Source of the DNA: Flavobacteriales bacterium UBA5081
GTDB taxonomy: Bacteria > Bacteroidota > Bacteroidia > Flavobacteriales_E > Vicingaceae
Direction: 5' to 3'
Length of the DNA: 63,602 nucleotides
NCBI GenBank assembly: GCA_002415785.1
Contig: DIAJ01000005.1
Location: 8,676-72,277 of the forward strand
Below, piece after piece: positions 1-9,004 of the stretch (the first letter of the stretch is position 1; every line of letters starts with the position of its first letter). The notes below the pieces were generated by a model that saw only the letters and a program-made list of their open reading frames with translations, was not told the origin of the DNA and did no database searches. The position numbers were made by a program, and so were the translations under genes.

Positions 1-21
1 TAAATTATGAAAATGGCCATC
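1..21. repeat. Left copy of a 21-bp inverted repeat shared by both window ends
   Basis: The first 21 bases match exactly the reverse complement of bases 63535-63555. The shared core contains TTATGAAAATGGCCATC and includes the 8-bp palindrome ATGGCCAT. Beyond it, inward, only a short TACATT-type stretch looks alike. The match continues to the very first base, so the true repeat may extend outside the window. It could be the edge of a dispersed element at which an assembly broke, or a short regulatory repeat. Only the identity itself is certain. Confidence 0.6.
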
Positions 22-124
22 ATACATTCAATAATAATAAATGAATATTTATTTTCCTGAACAATCGGATTGTTAAATCAAAGCGTAAAACTATCATAAT
101 CCATAAAATTGTTTACTTTTAGGC

Positions 125-502
125 ATGCGTTTTTTTGTACTATTTACTTTATTACTGACATCTTCTGTGCTTAATGCACAAGATCAGCTTTTCGCAAAAG
201 CTTTCAACAACCCTGACCACACAAGCATTACCCAATACTTTGACGCCAATTTAGAAATTGTAACTGCGGATGCCAATGGAATGTACAGCAAGCAGCAAGC
301 TACGCAAATTATGAAATCATTTTTCGCTGCTAATCCACCCTCCAATTACACTCAAAAGCACAAAGGAGGTTCTGCTAGTCGCTCCTATTTTGAAATAGGT
401 GAGTTAGTTTGTGGTGAAAGAAAATTTAGAACCTACTTACTTTACAATTTAGTTCAAGAAAAGCCTCAAATTATCGAACTTCGCATCGAAATTGAAGACT
501 AA
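125..502 (+). CDS. DUF4783 family small secreted protein
   Basis: 125-residue protein with a cleavable signal peptide (about residues 1-18, ending LNAQ) and a compact mature region typical of DUF4783, which has an NTF2-like fold. Function is unknown; the signal predicts a periplasmic or envelope location. It lies five bases upstream of nadC, an association I recall as common in Bacteroidota, so the two are probably co-transcribed. The ATG is preceded at very short distance by TACTTTTA (114-121), one mismatch from the TAnnTTTG -7 element, so the leader may be very short. The family call is by recognition only. Confidence 0.8.
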   Translation: MRFFVLFTLLLTSSVLNAQDQLFAKAFNNPDHTSITQYFDANLEIVTADANGMYSKQQATQIMKSFFAANPPSNYTQKHKGGSASRSYFEIGELVCGERKFRTYLLYNLVQEKPQIIELRIEIED

Positions 503-507
503 GAACA

Positions 508-1344
508 TTGAAGACAATTGAAGATTTAGTAAAGCAAGCTTTAGCAGAGGATTTAGGTGATGGTGACCATAGTGGTTTAAGCTGTATTTCCTCTGATGCT
601 GTTGGGAAAGCAAAACTTTTAGTTAAAGATGATGGCATAATTGCCGGCTTAGAAGTAGCCAAAATAGTTTTTAATCAAGTTGACCCTGAACTTCGGCTTT
701 ACTTTTATAAGAAAGATGGCGATGAAGTAAAAAAAGGAGAAATTGCTTTCGAGGTTGAAGGAAAGTCATTGTCAATTTTGAGAGCAGAACGTCTGGCATT
801 AAACTTCATGCAACGGATGAGCGGGATTGCCACACATACTTATCGGCTAAAACAATTATTAAAAGGCTTGCCCACACAAATATTAGATACTCGAAAAACA
901 ACGCCCAACTTCAGAATTTTTGAAAAAATGGCGGTTAAAATTGGTGGAGGCAATAATCATCGCTTTGGTTTGTATGATATGATTATGATCAAAGACAATC
1001 ACATAGATTATGCAGGCGGCATTGGCAAAGCTATTGATAAAGTTTACGAATACTTAAAAGACAAAAAACTAAACATTCCAATAGAGGTAGAAGCAAGAAA
1101 TTTAGAGGAAGTTAAGGAGATTTTAAGTGCCCAAAAAGTAGATCGCATTATGTTAGACAACTTCACTTATGAAGATCTGCAAACAGCCGTTGAACTAATT
1201 GGAGATTATGCAGAAACAGAAGCATCAGGAGGAATTACAGAAGAAACCATAAGGAATTATGCAGAGTGCGGAGTTAATTACATTAGCGTAGGTGCTCTAA
1301 CTCACCAAATTAAGAGCCTAGACTTAAGTTTAAAAGCGATTTGA
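508..1344 (+). CDS. nadC: nicotinate-nucleotide pyrophosphorylase (carboxylating), quinolinate phosphoribosyltransferase
   Basis: 278 residues, normal length. It converts quinolinate and PRPP to nicotinate mononucleotide, CO2 and pyrophosphate in de novo NAD synthesis. Family motifs are in place: RAERLALNFMQRMSGIAT (92-109), DTRKT (127-131), HRFGL (151-155), KDNH (162-165), EVEA (193-196), LDN (216-218) and EASGGI (238-243). The only start that keeps the conserved N-terminus is a TTG at 508, five bases after the DUF4783 stop. A weak start immediately behind another gene suggests translational coupling. No nadA or nadB is in the window. Confidence 0.96.
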   Translation: MKTIEDLVKQALAEDLGDGDHSGLSCISSDAVGKAKLLVKDDGIIAGLEVAKIVFNQVDPELRLYFYKKDGDEVKKGEIAFEVEGKSLSILRAERLALNFMQRMSGIATHTYRLKQLLKGLPTQILDTRKTTPNFRIFEKMAVKIGGGNNHRFGLYDMIMIKDNHIDYAGGIGKAIDKVYEYLKDKKLNIPIEVEARNLEEVKEILSAQKVDRIMLDNFTYEDLQTAVELIGDYAETEASGGITEETIRNYAECGVNYISVGALTHQIKSLDLSLKAI

Positions 1345-1345
1345 A

Positions 1346-2302
1346 ATGGTTGAAAAGCTGAGGCAAAAAGTTGAAAACTTACCGATTGTTAGAAAAGTTC
1401 GTCGCTTATCTAAAATCATTGTATTGCCCGGCTTCGATGGTTTACCCATTTATTATGTTGCAAAGTTTTTTATCGTAGGAATTCAAAAAGGTTTAATCGC
1501 GACCAAAGCCTCCTCAATGGCATTCAAGTTTTTTATGGCCTTGTTTCCCACTGTAATCTTTTTATTAACGCTACTCCCCTACATTCCCATTGATAATTTT
1601 AGAGAGGAGTTGCTTGCTATTTTACAAGACTTATTGCCTCAAAGCGGTTATGAATTTGTAGAAGATTCCATTGTTGAGCTAGTTACTCAACCGGATGGCG
1701 GTTTACTTTCTTTTGGTTTTATTTTCGCCTTATACCTCGCTACTAATGGGATTGACGGAATGTTTGAGGCCTTTAAAGAAAGTTATAATACATCCTTTAA
1801 AAGAAACTTCTTTACTCAAAAAGCCTTGTCTGTTCTATTGCTTTTCATTTTAACTTTATTGATTATTATTGCTATTGCAGCGCTAATTTTCTCTGAGTAT
1901 GCTGTAAATAATATTTTAGAAAAAGGAAGTATTGCTTCTATTTTAATCAGTGTTGGAAAGTGGATTATTATAGCGGCATTGGCTTTTTTTGGAATTTCCT
2001 TTGCTTATTATTTAGGAGGAAGTCGCAGCTCAAAATGGCGATTTTTTTCTGCCGGTTCATCTTTGGCCACCTTTTTAGTATTGTTGGTTTCCTTGGGCTT
2101 TGGCTTTTACGTCGATAATTTTGCTAACTACAACAAAATTTACGGATCCATTGGTACCATTATCGTGTTAATGTTGTGGATCTACTTTATTTCTTTTGTA
2201 CTGCTCATTGGCTTTGAACTCAACGCTAGTATTCAACAAGCCGGCTCAATCGAGAAAGTTGAGGAGAAAATAGAAAGTGAAGAGATAAAGTTGGAGATTT
2301 AG
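1346..2302 (+). CDS. YihY/virulence factor BrkB family membrane protein
   Basis: 318-residue inner-membrane protein with about six hydrophobic helices. It carries the family's KASSMAFKFFMALFPTVIFLL first-helix region (about 52-72) and the polar N-x-x-Y-G-S-I-G segment near 250, which precedes the last helix. The old name RNase BN for this family is wrong; it resembles transporters and its substrate is unknown. It starts one base after nadC and ends two bases before the convergent flippase gene. The C-terminus is a short acidic/lysine-rich cytoplasmic tail. Confidence 0.9.
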   Translation: MVEKLRQKVENLPIVRKVRRLSKIIVLPGFDGLPIYYVAKFFIVGIQKGLIATKASSMAFKFFMALFPTVIFLLTLLPYIPIDNFREELLAILQDLLPQSGYEFVEDSIVELVTQPDGGLLSFGFIFALYLATNGIDGMFEAFKESYNTSFKRNFFTQKALSVLLLFILTLLIIIAIAALIFSEYAVNNILEKGSIASILISVGKWIIIAALAFFGISFAYYLGGSRSSKWRFFSAGSSLATFLVLLVSLGFGFYVDNFANYNKIYGSIGTIIVLMLWIYFISFVLLIGFELNASIQQAGSIEKVEEKIESEEIKLEI

Positions 2303-2304
2303 GT

Positions 2305-3783
2305 TTACTTTTTCAATAGTCCCAAGTGTTTTTCTATAAAAGCATTAATATCATCTGAAACCCTTAGAAAGTAAGCAGGCAATGCAATCAAAACACCTAA
2401 TATCAAACTTCTATAAACAGTATCAAAGTAAATATTTTTCCAAAATGGCAAGAATTCATTTACCCCAAAAGCAATAGCGAGTATAAATAACACCAAGATT
2501 GTTTTCACACTAAAAGGTTGTATTTTAAGTTTAATATAAACAAAAATAAATCTAATCAAATTAAAAACTACAATAGTTGAAGCCGTTGCAATTGCTGCAC
2601 CTTCAATTCCCCAAATCGGGATAAAAAGTAAGTTTGTAGTTACAGTTAAAACACCAAGTATAATTGCAGTTGTTGTATCAAATCTATAATACTTTGAAAC
2701 ATTAATAATATGACCATTAGCCCCAAAAAGTAAGTTAATGAGTTTTGCTAGTGCAATTATAAAAAACACCCACTTCCCTAGGTAATAATCCTTACCTTGA
2801 ATTGTATAAAAGTTATCTAAACTAGCCCAAACAAGAATAAATACAGCACCACCAAGTAAAAATTGAGTAACTGATGTTTTCTTATAAATTGATTCTATTT
2901 CACCTATTCTTTTCTTTTTCCAACTTCTTGAAATTAGTGGAAGTGATATTCTAGAAATTGATTCCCCGGGAATATGAATTAACATTGCTAAATAGAGAGC
3001 ATTTCCATAAATTGCTGTAGAAGCCAATCCCAACAAGCTAGAAATCATTAAAGCATCAATCCTATTAATCAAAACCGAAGAAGCACCTGACAAGATAGAA
3101 AAGGAGCTATAATTATAATACACCCTACGTACTCGTTTATTAAAAAGCTGCTTATTTAATCTTAAATTAAATTCGTTTCTTTTCACTAAATAAAGAATAA
3201 ACAATAAAATATTTAAGGCGTAACTAAAAATAAAGAATACAATAAACCAAAAGAAGTCGATAAATTGAAAGTAATACAAAACAAGTAGAGCTGTGGTTAC
3301 CAAACGATTAAACACTGTTCTTATAAACACTGAAAAGGCGGTGTTTGCCCTGGACTGTAAGTAGCTTTCGAATACATTGCTGTACATGAAAAAAAAGAGC
3401 AATGGAAAAACGAACCAGAAATACTCTACAAACAATGGGCTCTCATCAATATACTTACTTATAATCAATGGCTTGAATAGCACCATTAACAACCCTACAA
3501 CCAAAAAACCTATAAAGGGCACGATTAAACCAATAGCAAGCAGTCCATTATCGTTATTACCCTCTCTATTAAAAAATGGCGCAAACTTCACTAGACTCCT
3601 AAAAGTACCTAAATGAGCTATTTGTGAAGAAAAAACTGCAACACTTAAAAGTGTTTCTCTTAAACCAAATTGCTCTTCTGTGAACCATTGCGTCATTAAC
3701 AAGGTTACATTTACAAAACCTATTAAAACTCCGGTGTAGCTGAGAGCTGCAGAGATGGAGGCTTGTTTAGAAACGATGCCCAA
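2305..3783 (-). CDS. polysaccharide biosynthesis flippase (Wzx/MATE-type, MOP superfamily)
   Basis: 492 residues with around 12-14 hydrophobic helices in the pattern of O-antigen/teichoic-acid flippases. It opens with KQASISAALSYTGVLIGFVN, the usual amphipathic start and first helix. The expected job is moving undecaprenyl-linked glycan units across the inner membrane. It is the last gene of the minus-strand glycan locus and lies two bases downstream of the SIS gene. No Wzy-type polymerase is recognisable in the window, so polymerisation is done elsewhere or the unit is added singly. Confidence 0.9.
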   Translation of the reverse strand: MGIVSKQASISAALSYTGVLIGFVNVTLLMTQWFTEEQFGLRETLLSVAVFSSQIAHLGTFRSLVKFAPFFNREGNNDNGLLAIGLIVPFIGFLVVGLLMVLFKPLIISKYIDESPLFVEYFWFVFPLLFFFMYSNVFESYLQSRANTAFSVFIRTVFNRLVTTALLVLYYFQFIDFFWFIVFFIFSYALNILLFILYLVKRNEFNLRLNKQLFNKRVRRVYYNYSSFSILSGASSVLINRIDALMISSLLGLASTAIYGNALYLAMLIHIPGESISRISLPLISRSWKKKRIGEIESIYKKTSVTQFLLGGAVFILVWASLDNFYTIQGKDYYLGKWVFFIIALAKLINLLFGANGHIINVSKYYRFDTTTAIILGVLTVTTNLLFIPIWGIEGAAIATASTIVVFNLIRFIFVYIKLKIQPFSVKTILVLFILAIAFGVNEFLPFWKNIYFDTVYRSLILGVLIALPAYFLRVSDDINAFIEKHLGLLKK

Positions 3784-3785
3784 AA

Positions 3786-4346
3786 TTATTTAATTGATAA
3801 TTGGTCTGTAATATGATGTAATAATAACGAATGACCTATTTCAACAATTCCATAATTCGAACTATCAAGCCAAAAGTTAAAGTCTCCTTCTTTTCTTAAA
3901 GGATTGCCTCCTTTAAACCCAGAAAAAGTCACAACCTTTGCACCCATAGATCGAGCGACTTTACAAGCATTAACAATATTTTCAGACTTTCCGGAGCTAC
4001 TAATTGCTATAACTGCATCTCCCTCTTCTATTAACGTTTTAAATGGCTGTGCAAAAACATTTTCATATCCATAATCATTTGCAATACAAGTAAGCATACT
4101 ATTATCAGTCAATGCTCTAGCTTTAAAACCGCAAGCATTTAGAAAATCAATTGCTCCGTGAGAGACAATTCCACTGCTTCCACCATTTCCAATCAAATAT
4201 ATATTTTTCCTGTTATTTTTAACAACATTAAAAAGCTCATTGACCTGACCAAAAGCTTCGTCCAAACCAATCGAATTTTCTTGATTATTGGTGGCTTCAG
4301 TTTGTCCTAATACAGTATTGAATTTACTTAGATAAGTTGAAAACAT
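3786..4346 (-). CDS. SIS-domain sugar-phosphate isomerase, GmhA-like (sedoheptulose-7-phosphate isomerase type)
   Basis: 186 residues, the size of GmhA. It has the SIS phosphate-binding motifs GNGGSSG (53-59) and SSSGKSENIV (116-125). GmhA converts sedoheptulose 7-phosphate to heptose 7-phosphate. Two positions that hold the metal in characterised GmhA proteins (Glu of the H-x3-E pair, and the C-terminal Gln) appear here as Asp67 (after His63) and Glu169 (eight before His177). It may therefore act on another ketose phosphate. Position next to the kinase/nucleotidyltransferase fusion supports a sugar-activation role. The alignment is by eye. Confidence 0.8.
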   Translation of the reverse strand: MFSTYLSKFNTVLGQTEATNNQENSIGLDEAFGQVNELFNVVKNNRKNIYLIGNGGSSGIVSHGAIDFLNACGFKARALTDNSMLTCIANDYGYENVFAQPFKTLIEEGDAVIAISSSGKSENIVNACKVARSMGAKVVTFSGFKGGNPLRKEGDFNFWLDSSNYGIVEIGHSLLLHHITDQLSIK

Positions 4347-4352
4347 TGAATA

Positions 4353-5879
4353 TTATGCTAAAAGGGTTTTTAAATATTTTAATAAATCTACTCTTCGAAT
4401 GTACGATTTATTTCCCATTATTTTTACTGCCATTGCACCAACAGCATTTCCTACAAAAGCAATTTCTTCAATGCTAGCCCCAGACTCTGCTAACAATGAA
4501 GTGATTGACAAATAGGCGTCGCCAGCTCCAATCGTATCAACTACATCAGTATTAAATATTGGTGCAGTAACTTGATTTCCATTCGCCCCCATTACAGAGG
4601 TTCCATTGATCCCCAAGGTTATGGATGACACTTTAGCAGCAGTCATTTTATTCAATTCATGATGAATCATGGAAATATCATCGAACTTTTTATGCAAAGC
4701 CAAGTGTGCTTCTCCTTTATCAATCGAAAAATAATCGCATTTTTTGTATTTAGTCAGTAAGTTATAGCCCAAGTTCGCACTGTTAGTTTGTGCGTTTACC
4801 GCTAAAAAAGACGGACTATCTTGAAGTTTCTCGATTAATTTTGGAGTCAAAACTCCGTGTCCAAAATCTGCAATGAGGCTGATATCAACCGATTGATCCA
4901 ACTTTTCAATTTCCTTAATTAGTTCTTGCTCAACCTGATCATTTAATGGCTGGTCATTGATTTCAATTACTTCAAAAAGCTTATGTTTAAAAACTTCATC
5001 TACTATTCTAGACTTTAAAACAGTAGGATGGTTGGACGTTTTAACCGTAATAAGCTTCACTTTTTCGTGTAAATTTTCTTGGATTAAATCCCAGTATTCC
5101 CGATCTCGATTTTTGCCATAAGTAGTAACTAAAATCACTTCATCAACAAAATCTGCTACATGATTGGCAACTGCTAAAACTCCACCGGCATAAACCTCAG
5201 ATTTCCCCCTAATTGAAGTTATAGTAGGAGACTTAGATGCTTTACCGATCGGTTTTACAAATTGGTATTCATCGAGAATAATATCTCCAACGATCAGTAC
5301 TTTTTTCTTAGAAATTTGTTCAAATAGCTTCTCAAAATGACTAAAATTGTACTTCTTTTTAATTTGCTTTAGAAAATGCTTGGCATCTTCACCTTTTTCG
5401 TCAAAAAACTGATTAATTAAATTCGATGAGCTGAATTGAACTTCTTCCGTAAAAACCAACTTTCCTCCTACACTTTCAACAGCCTGCTTTTCGACTAAAA
5501 TACCACCGGTTACATCTTGTTCGCTGACTTTATAATCTTGTCCTTTGACATAAAAATCCGGACAAATTTTTTCGATTGCAGGGATTGCTGTAGATGCGAA
5601 ATTGACAGCGACAAAATCAACTACTTCTAAAGCAGATAAATTTTCAGCTCGTATGTGCTGATTAAAAAAAGGACGATCCGGACCTTTATTTACATACTTA
5701 TCCTCTGTAACAGTTACCACAAGTACATCACCAAACTTTTTAGCTGCTTCAAAATGTTTTATGTGACCGTGGTGGATTAAATCAAAACACCCATGACAAT
5801 GAACAATACGCTTGCCTGCTTTTTTTAGCTCACTAAGCCGTTCTTCAATCTCTGTTAATTTTACTATTTTTTGTTGCAA
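4353..5879 (-). CDS. bifunctional heptose-type nucleotidyltransferase / PfkB sugar kinase, HldE-like with reversed domain order
   Basis: 508 residues in one uninterrupted frame. Residues 24-150 form an RfaE2-type nucleotidyltransferase with HGCFDLIHHGH (29-39) containing the HxGH nucleotide site, plus a GPDRP...RAENLSALEVVDFV segment typical of heptose-1-phosphate transferases. Residues 192-505 form a PfkB/ribokinase fold with the C-terminal signature DTIGAGDAY (448-456). E. coli HldE has the kinase first; here it is second. Expected chemistry is kinase phosphorylation at C1, then transfer of AMP or CMP to give an NDP-sugar. The GmhA-like gene is six bases downstream. GmhB phosphatase and HldD epimerase are not obvious nearby, although either SDR could do the epimerisation. 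Confidence 0.85.
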   Translation of the reverse strand: MQQKIVKLTEIEERLSELKKAGKRIVHCHGCFDLIHHGHIKHFEAAKKFGDVLVVTVTEDKYVNKGPDRPFFNQHIRAENLSALEVVDFVAVNFASTAIPAIEKICPDFYVKGQDYKVSEQDVTGGILVEKQAVESVGGKLVFTEEVQFSSSNLINQFFDEKGEDAKHFLKQIKKKYNFSHFEKLFEQISKKKVLIVGDIILDEYQFVKPIGKASKSPTITSIRGKSEVYAGGVLAVANHVADFVDEVILVTTYGKNRDREYWDLIQENLHEKVKLITVKTSNHPTVLKSRIVDEVFKHKLFEVIEINDQPLNDQVEQELIKEIEKLDQSVDISLIADFGHGVLTPKLIEKLQDSPSFLAVNAQTNSANLGYNLLTKYKKCDYFSIDKGEAHLALHKKFDDISMIHHELNKMTAAKVSSITLGINGTSVMGANGNQVTAPIFNTDVVDTIGAGDAYLSITSLLAESGASIEEIAFVGNAVGAMAVKIMGNKSYIRRVDLLKYLKTLLA

Positions 5880-5906
5880 AATCTTCTCTTTTGATTAACT
5901 GTATCT

Positions 5907-5928
5907 TTTTATTTATCGATAAATAAAA
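5907..5928. promoter_or_regulatory. perfect 22-bp AT-rich palindrome between two glycan genes
   Basis: The 51-bp gap between the SDR gene (5931, -) and the HldE-like gene (5879, -) holds a perfect 22-bp palindrome centred on TATCGATA at 5917/5918. The dyad has no loop, so it is a poor RNA hairpin and more likely a protein site or chance in AT-rich DNA. It sits where an internal promoter or operator of the glycan operon could lie. Confidence 0.4.
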
Positions 5929-5930
5929 GC

Positions 5931-6917
5931 TTACTTTAGGTACTTGAACCAATCTTTTGTTGCTTCTTCAATCGACTTACTGTCCCAAACCGGAGCCTCT
6001 CGCCAATAGTCAATGTTATCCAACATATTTTGAACACCTTCTTCAATGGAAACTTTAGGCTCCCAACCAACCATTTTTCTGATTTTAGAAGTATCGGCAA
6101 AAGTGCAATCCGGCTCACCGGGTCTTTTAGGAATGTATGTTTTCTCGCCACCCAACAATTCGACCAGACGGTTAATTGAATAGTGGTCGTTACTTCCTAC
6201 ATTAAAAACTTCGCCAATTGCCTGATTAGATTCCGAAGCCGTTACGCAAGCATCTACAACATCTGTAACGTAAGTAAAATCGCGCGTTTGGTTTCCGTCT
6301 CCTACAATGGTGTAAGGCTTTCCGGCCAATTTTTGCGCAAGAAAAACTCCAAAAACAGCTCCATAGGTTCCACTGGTTCTCGAACGCGGACCGTAAACAT
6401 TGAAGAATCGCATGGAAGTTATCGGCAAATTGTAAATTTTATGCCAATGTAAAACGTATTCTTCTCCAAGGTACTTCGTTAATGCATAAGGATATTGTGG
6501 ATTAATCGGTGTATCTTCAGGTGTAGGATAAGTATCCGGGATACCATAACATGAAGATGAGGCCGCATAAATAAAGCGTTTAATGTTATGCTTACGAGAA
6601 GCTTCTAAAACATTTGCCGTCCCATCAACATTCGATCGATGATATTTTAATGGGTCTTGAATAGAAGGAACAATATCAGCTAAAGCAGCAATGTGAAAAA
6701 CCTTATCCACACCTTCAAAGTATTTTTCAATTGAATCGTATTCCGAAATATCGCAAATATGAACATCGAGCTTTTGATTGCCTTTATGATGTTCTAAATT
6801 TTCTATTCTGCCCGTTGAACAATTATCGAGCACCACCACCTGATGTCCTTCATTTAATAATCGATCTACCATATGGCTCCCAATAAAACCACAACCTCCT
6901 GTAACTAATACTTTCAT
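5931..6917 (-). CDS. NAD-dependent epimerase/dehydratase, extended SDR (UDP-hexose 4-epimerase-like)
   Basis: 328 residues with the Rossmann motif GGCGFIG (7-13), the SSSCYG strand (about 120-125) and catalytic Tyr144-x3-Lys148 in YPYALTKYLGEEY. The FNVYGPR segment is typical of GalE/WbpP-like nucleotide-sugar epimerases. The usual reaction is 4-epimerisation, or the first dehydratase step, on an NDP-sugar in the cytosol. In this cluster it probably modifies the sugar activated by the adjacent HldE-like protein. It could also serve a UDP-hexose. It lies eight bases downstream of the aminotransferase gene. Confidence 0.88.
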   Translation of the reverse strand: MKVLVTGGCGFIGSHMVDRLLNEGHQVVVLDNCSTGRIENLEHHKGNQKLDVHICDISEYDSIEKYFEGVDKVFHIAALADIVPSIQDPLKYHRSNVDGTANVLEASRKHNIKRFIYAASSSCYGIPDTYPTPEDTPINPQYPYALTKYLGEEYVLHWHKIYNLPITSMRFFNVYGPRSRTSGTYGAVFGVFLAQKLAGKPYTIVGDGNQTRDFTYVTDVVDACVTASESNQAIGEVFNVGSNDHYSINRLVELLGGEKTYIPKRPGEPDCTFADTSKIRKMVGWEPKVSIEEGVQNMLDNIDYWREAPVWDSKSIEEATKDWFKYLK

Positions 6918-6925
6918 TCTTGTAT

Positions 6926-8023
6926 TTACTTTTTGAAAAATTCAGTAACCTTTTCAATTACATAATTTACCTGATCATCACTTAGTTCCGGATAAACTGG
7001 TAAACTTAAAATTTGATTTATTTGCCTCTCTGTTTCAGGGTAAGCTTCTGAGGAAGAAGGAATATTTTTTGCAGCTTCTTGCTGATGAATAGCTATAGGG
7101 TAATGCACTTTAGTATCTATTCCCCTTTTAGCTAAATATGCTTGTAACTCATCTCTATCCTCTGTTTGAATTATAAAAGTATGATAAACTGATTTTATAT
7201 CAGAGTTGTCTGTCGGCACTTTCACATAATCTGACAAGGCAGAAATATATTTAAATGCAATTTCCCTTCTTCTGTTTGTCCACTCATCTAACCTTTTGAC
7301 TTTAACATTTAATATAGCTGCCTGCAAGGCATCTAAGCGAGAGTTTAAGCTCCAAAACTCGCACTCATCTCTACTTTTCATTCCGTGAGTTCTTGCTTTT
7401 AACAGCCACTCGTATAAACTCTCATCATCAGTTGTTATCATACCTGCATCACCTGCAGCGGCTAAGTTTTTTAATGGATGGAGGCTAAAACAACCTAAAT
7501 TTCCTAAACCGCCAACCTTTTTTCCTTTATACTCAGCACCAATTGCTTGAGCGGCATCCTCAATAACTACTAGATTATACTTATATGCAATTTCATTTAT
7601 CTTATCCATTGAAGCAGGTCGTCCAGTTAAATGAACTGCAATAATAGCTTTTGTATTTGAAGTTATTTTTTTTTCAACTTCAGCGGGATTTATATTAAAA
7701 TCATCTCTCACATCAGCAAAAACTGGAGTTGCTCCACAAAGTGCAATAGAAGATGCCGATGCCAAATAGGAGTTTGGGGCAGTAATTACTTCATCCCCTT
7801 CACCTATTCCCATTGACTTTAGTGCAAGTACCAAGGCATCAGTCCCATTTGCAACACCTACAGCATATTTTGTTTGGCAAATTTGAGCAAATGTTTCTTC
7901 AAATTGCTTTACTTCTGATCCAAGAATAAACATCCCGCTATCAATCAAATCAGCAACTTTCTGAATAATTTCTGCTTTATCCCCTTGATACTGCAAGCCC
8001 AAATTAATATAAGGAACTCTCAT
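6926..8023 (-). CDS. DegT/DnrJ/EryC1/StrS family PLP-dependent sugar aminotransferase
   Basis: 365 residues, the usual length. ANGTDAL (58-64) binds the cofactor phosphate, EDAAQA (155-160) contacts the PLP ring, and HPLKNL puts the Schiff-base lysine at 185 followed by GDAG. The enzyme transfers an amino group, usually from glutamate, to a keto group on an NDP-sugar. Its start codon overlaps the stop of the upstream SDR gene by one base, which suggests coupling. With two beta-helix acyltransferases upstream, the likely end product is an N-acylated amino sugar. Confidence 0.92.
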   Translation of the reverse strand: MRVPYINLGLQYQGDKAEIIQKVADLIDSGMFILGSEVKQFEETFAQICQTKYAVGVANGTDALVLALKSMGIGEGDEVITAPNSYLASASSIALCGATPVFADVRDDFNINPAEVEKKITSNTKAIIAVHLTGRPASMDKINEIAYKYNLVVIEDAAQAIGAEYKGKKVGGLGNLGCFSLHPLKNLAAAGDAGMITTDDESLYEWLLKARTHGMKSRDECEFWSLNSRLDALQAAILNVKVKRLDEWTNRRREIAFKYISALSDYVKVPTDNSDIKSVYHTFIIQTEDRDELQAYLAKRGIDTKVHYPIAIHQQEAAKNIPSSSEAYPETERQINQILSLPVYPELSDDQVNYVIEKVTEFFKK

Positions 8024-9000
8024 TACTTTAAATTAATGTTTTGCATTAGTTTCACATTAAAATATTTTTCGTTTTCAAAAGAGTTCTTAATTAAGCCGTT
8101 TTCAAAAGCATTTTTTAAGTCCCTTACAGCATCTTCAATACTGTGTTTGGGTTCAAAACCAATTTCCTTTTTAATTAAGTCAGATGAAATATGGTAAGAT
8201 CTGTTGTCATCTGTTGGCTCTGTTATAATATCGACTTCCCCAACAACATTTTTTACCATTTGAGCAATCTCTTTTACTTTAAAATTCTCATAACCTGCAT
8301 TGAACACCTTTCCTTGAATTTTCTCCGATGGTAACTCTAAAAGTAAGCAGTACAAATCAGTCATATCCTGAATGTGTATATTAGGACGCTTTTGCTCTCC
8401 TCCAAAAACTTTAATAAATCCTTTATTTACCGCAAAGTTTGTTAAAATATTAACTGTCAAGTCAAGTCGCAACCTTGGAGAATAACCGCAAACTGTTGCC
8501 GGTCTTACTGTCATCGCTGTAAAGTCACCAGATTCGTATTTTTTCAAAATTTTCTCACATTCAGCCTTAAACTTTGAGTAATCTGTTAATGGCTCCAACT
8601 CCATATCTTCAGTAACGTTAGGTTCATCTTTTATGCCATAAACTGAAGAAGATGAAGCATAAATAAATCGCTTAACACCTGCTTGTTTAGAGATTTGAAC
8701 CATTGGCTCAAAGGGGTCTAAGTTAATTGACTTACCTAAATCAGGATTAAGCTCAAAACTAGGATCGTTTGAAATACATGCTAGATGAATGACCGCATCA
8801 TGTCCGGGAATCAACTTCTCGAGCAATTCAATATCTCTAATATCTCCTTTAACCGCATTTAGGTTTTCGTGCTTCGGCAATACATCTTCGCCATATATCA
8901 TTAAATCTAAAACTGTTACTTCATACCCCTTGTCTAAAAGTTTGGGAATTAAAACAGCTCCTACATAACCGGCACCCCCGGTGATAAAAATTCTATTCAT
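8023..9000 (-). CDS. NAD-dependent sugar epimerase/dehydratase (extended SDR)
   Basis: I place the start at the ATG at 9000, giving 325 residues and putting the Rossmann motif GGAGYVG at 8-14. An upstream TTG-type extension would overlap the neighbouring gene. The sequence has SSSSVYG and a Tyr-x3-Lys pair in DYSKFKAE near 140. The family makes 4-keto, epimerised or reduced NDP-sugars. It sits directly before the aminotransferase and could supply the keto-sugar, but the substrate cannot be read from sequence. Confidence 0.88.
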   Translation of the reverse strand: MNRIFITGGAGYVGAVLIPKLLDKGYEVTVLDLMIYGEDVLPKHENLNAVKGDIRDIELLEKLIPGHDAVIHLACISNDPSFELNPDLGKSINLDPFEPMVQISKQAGVKRFIYASSSSVYGIKDEPNVTEDMELEPLTDYSKFKAECEKILKKYESGDFTAMTVRPATVCGYSPRLRLDLTVNILTNFAVNKGFIKVFGGEQKRPNIHIQDMTDLYCLLLELPSEKIQGKVFNAGYENFKVKEIAQMVKNVVGEVDIITEPTDDNRSYHISSDLIKKEIGFEPKHSIEDAVRDLKNAFENGLIKNSFENEKYFNVKLMQNINLK

Positions 9001-9004
9001 TCGA

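Noticed and set aside
4353..5879. The reversed HldE as an artefact of two merged genes
   Set aside because: There is one continuous frame, no internal stop or start signal between domains, and both domains are complete with an ordinary linker.
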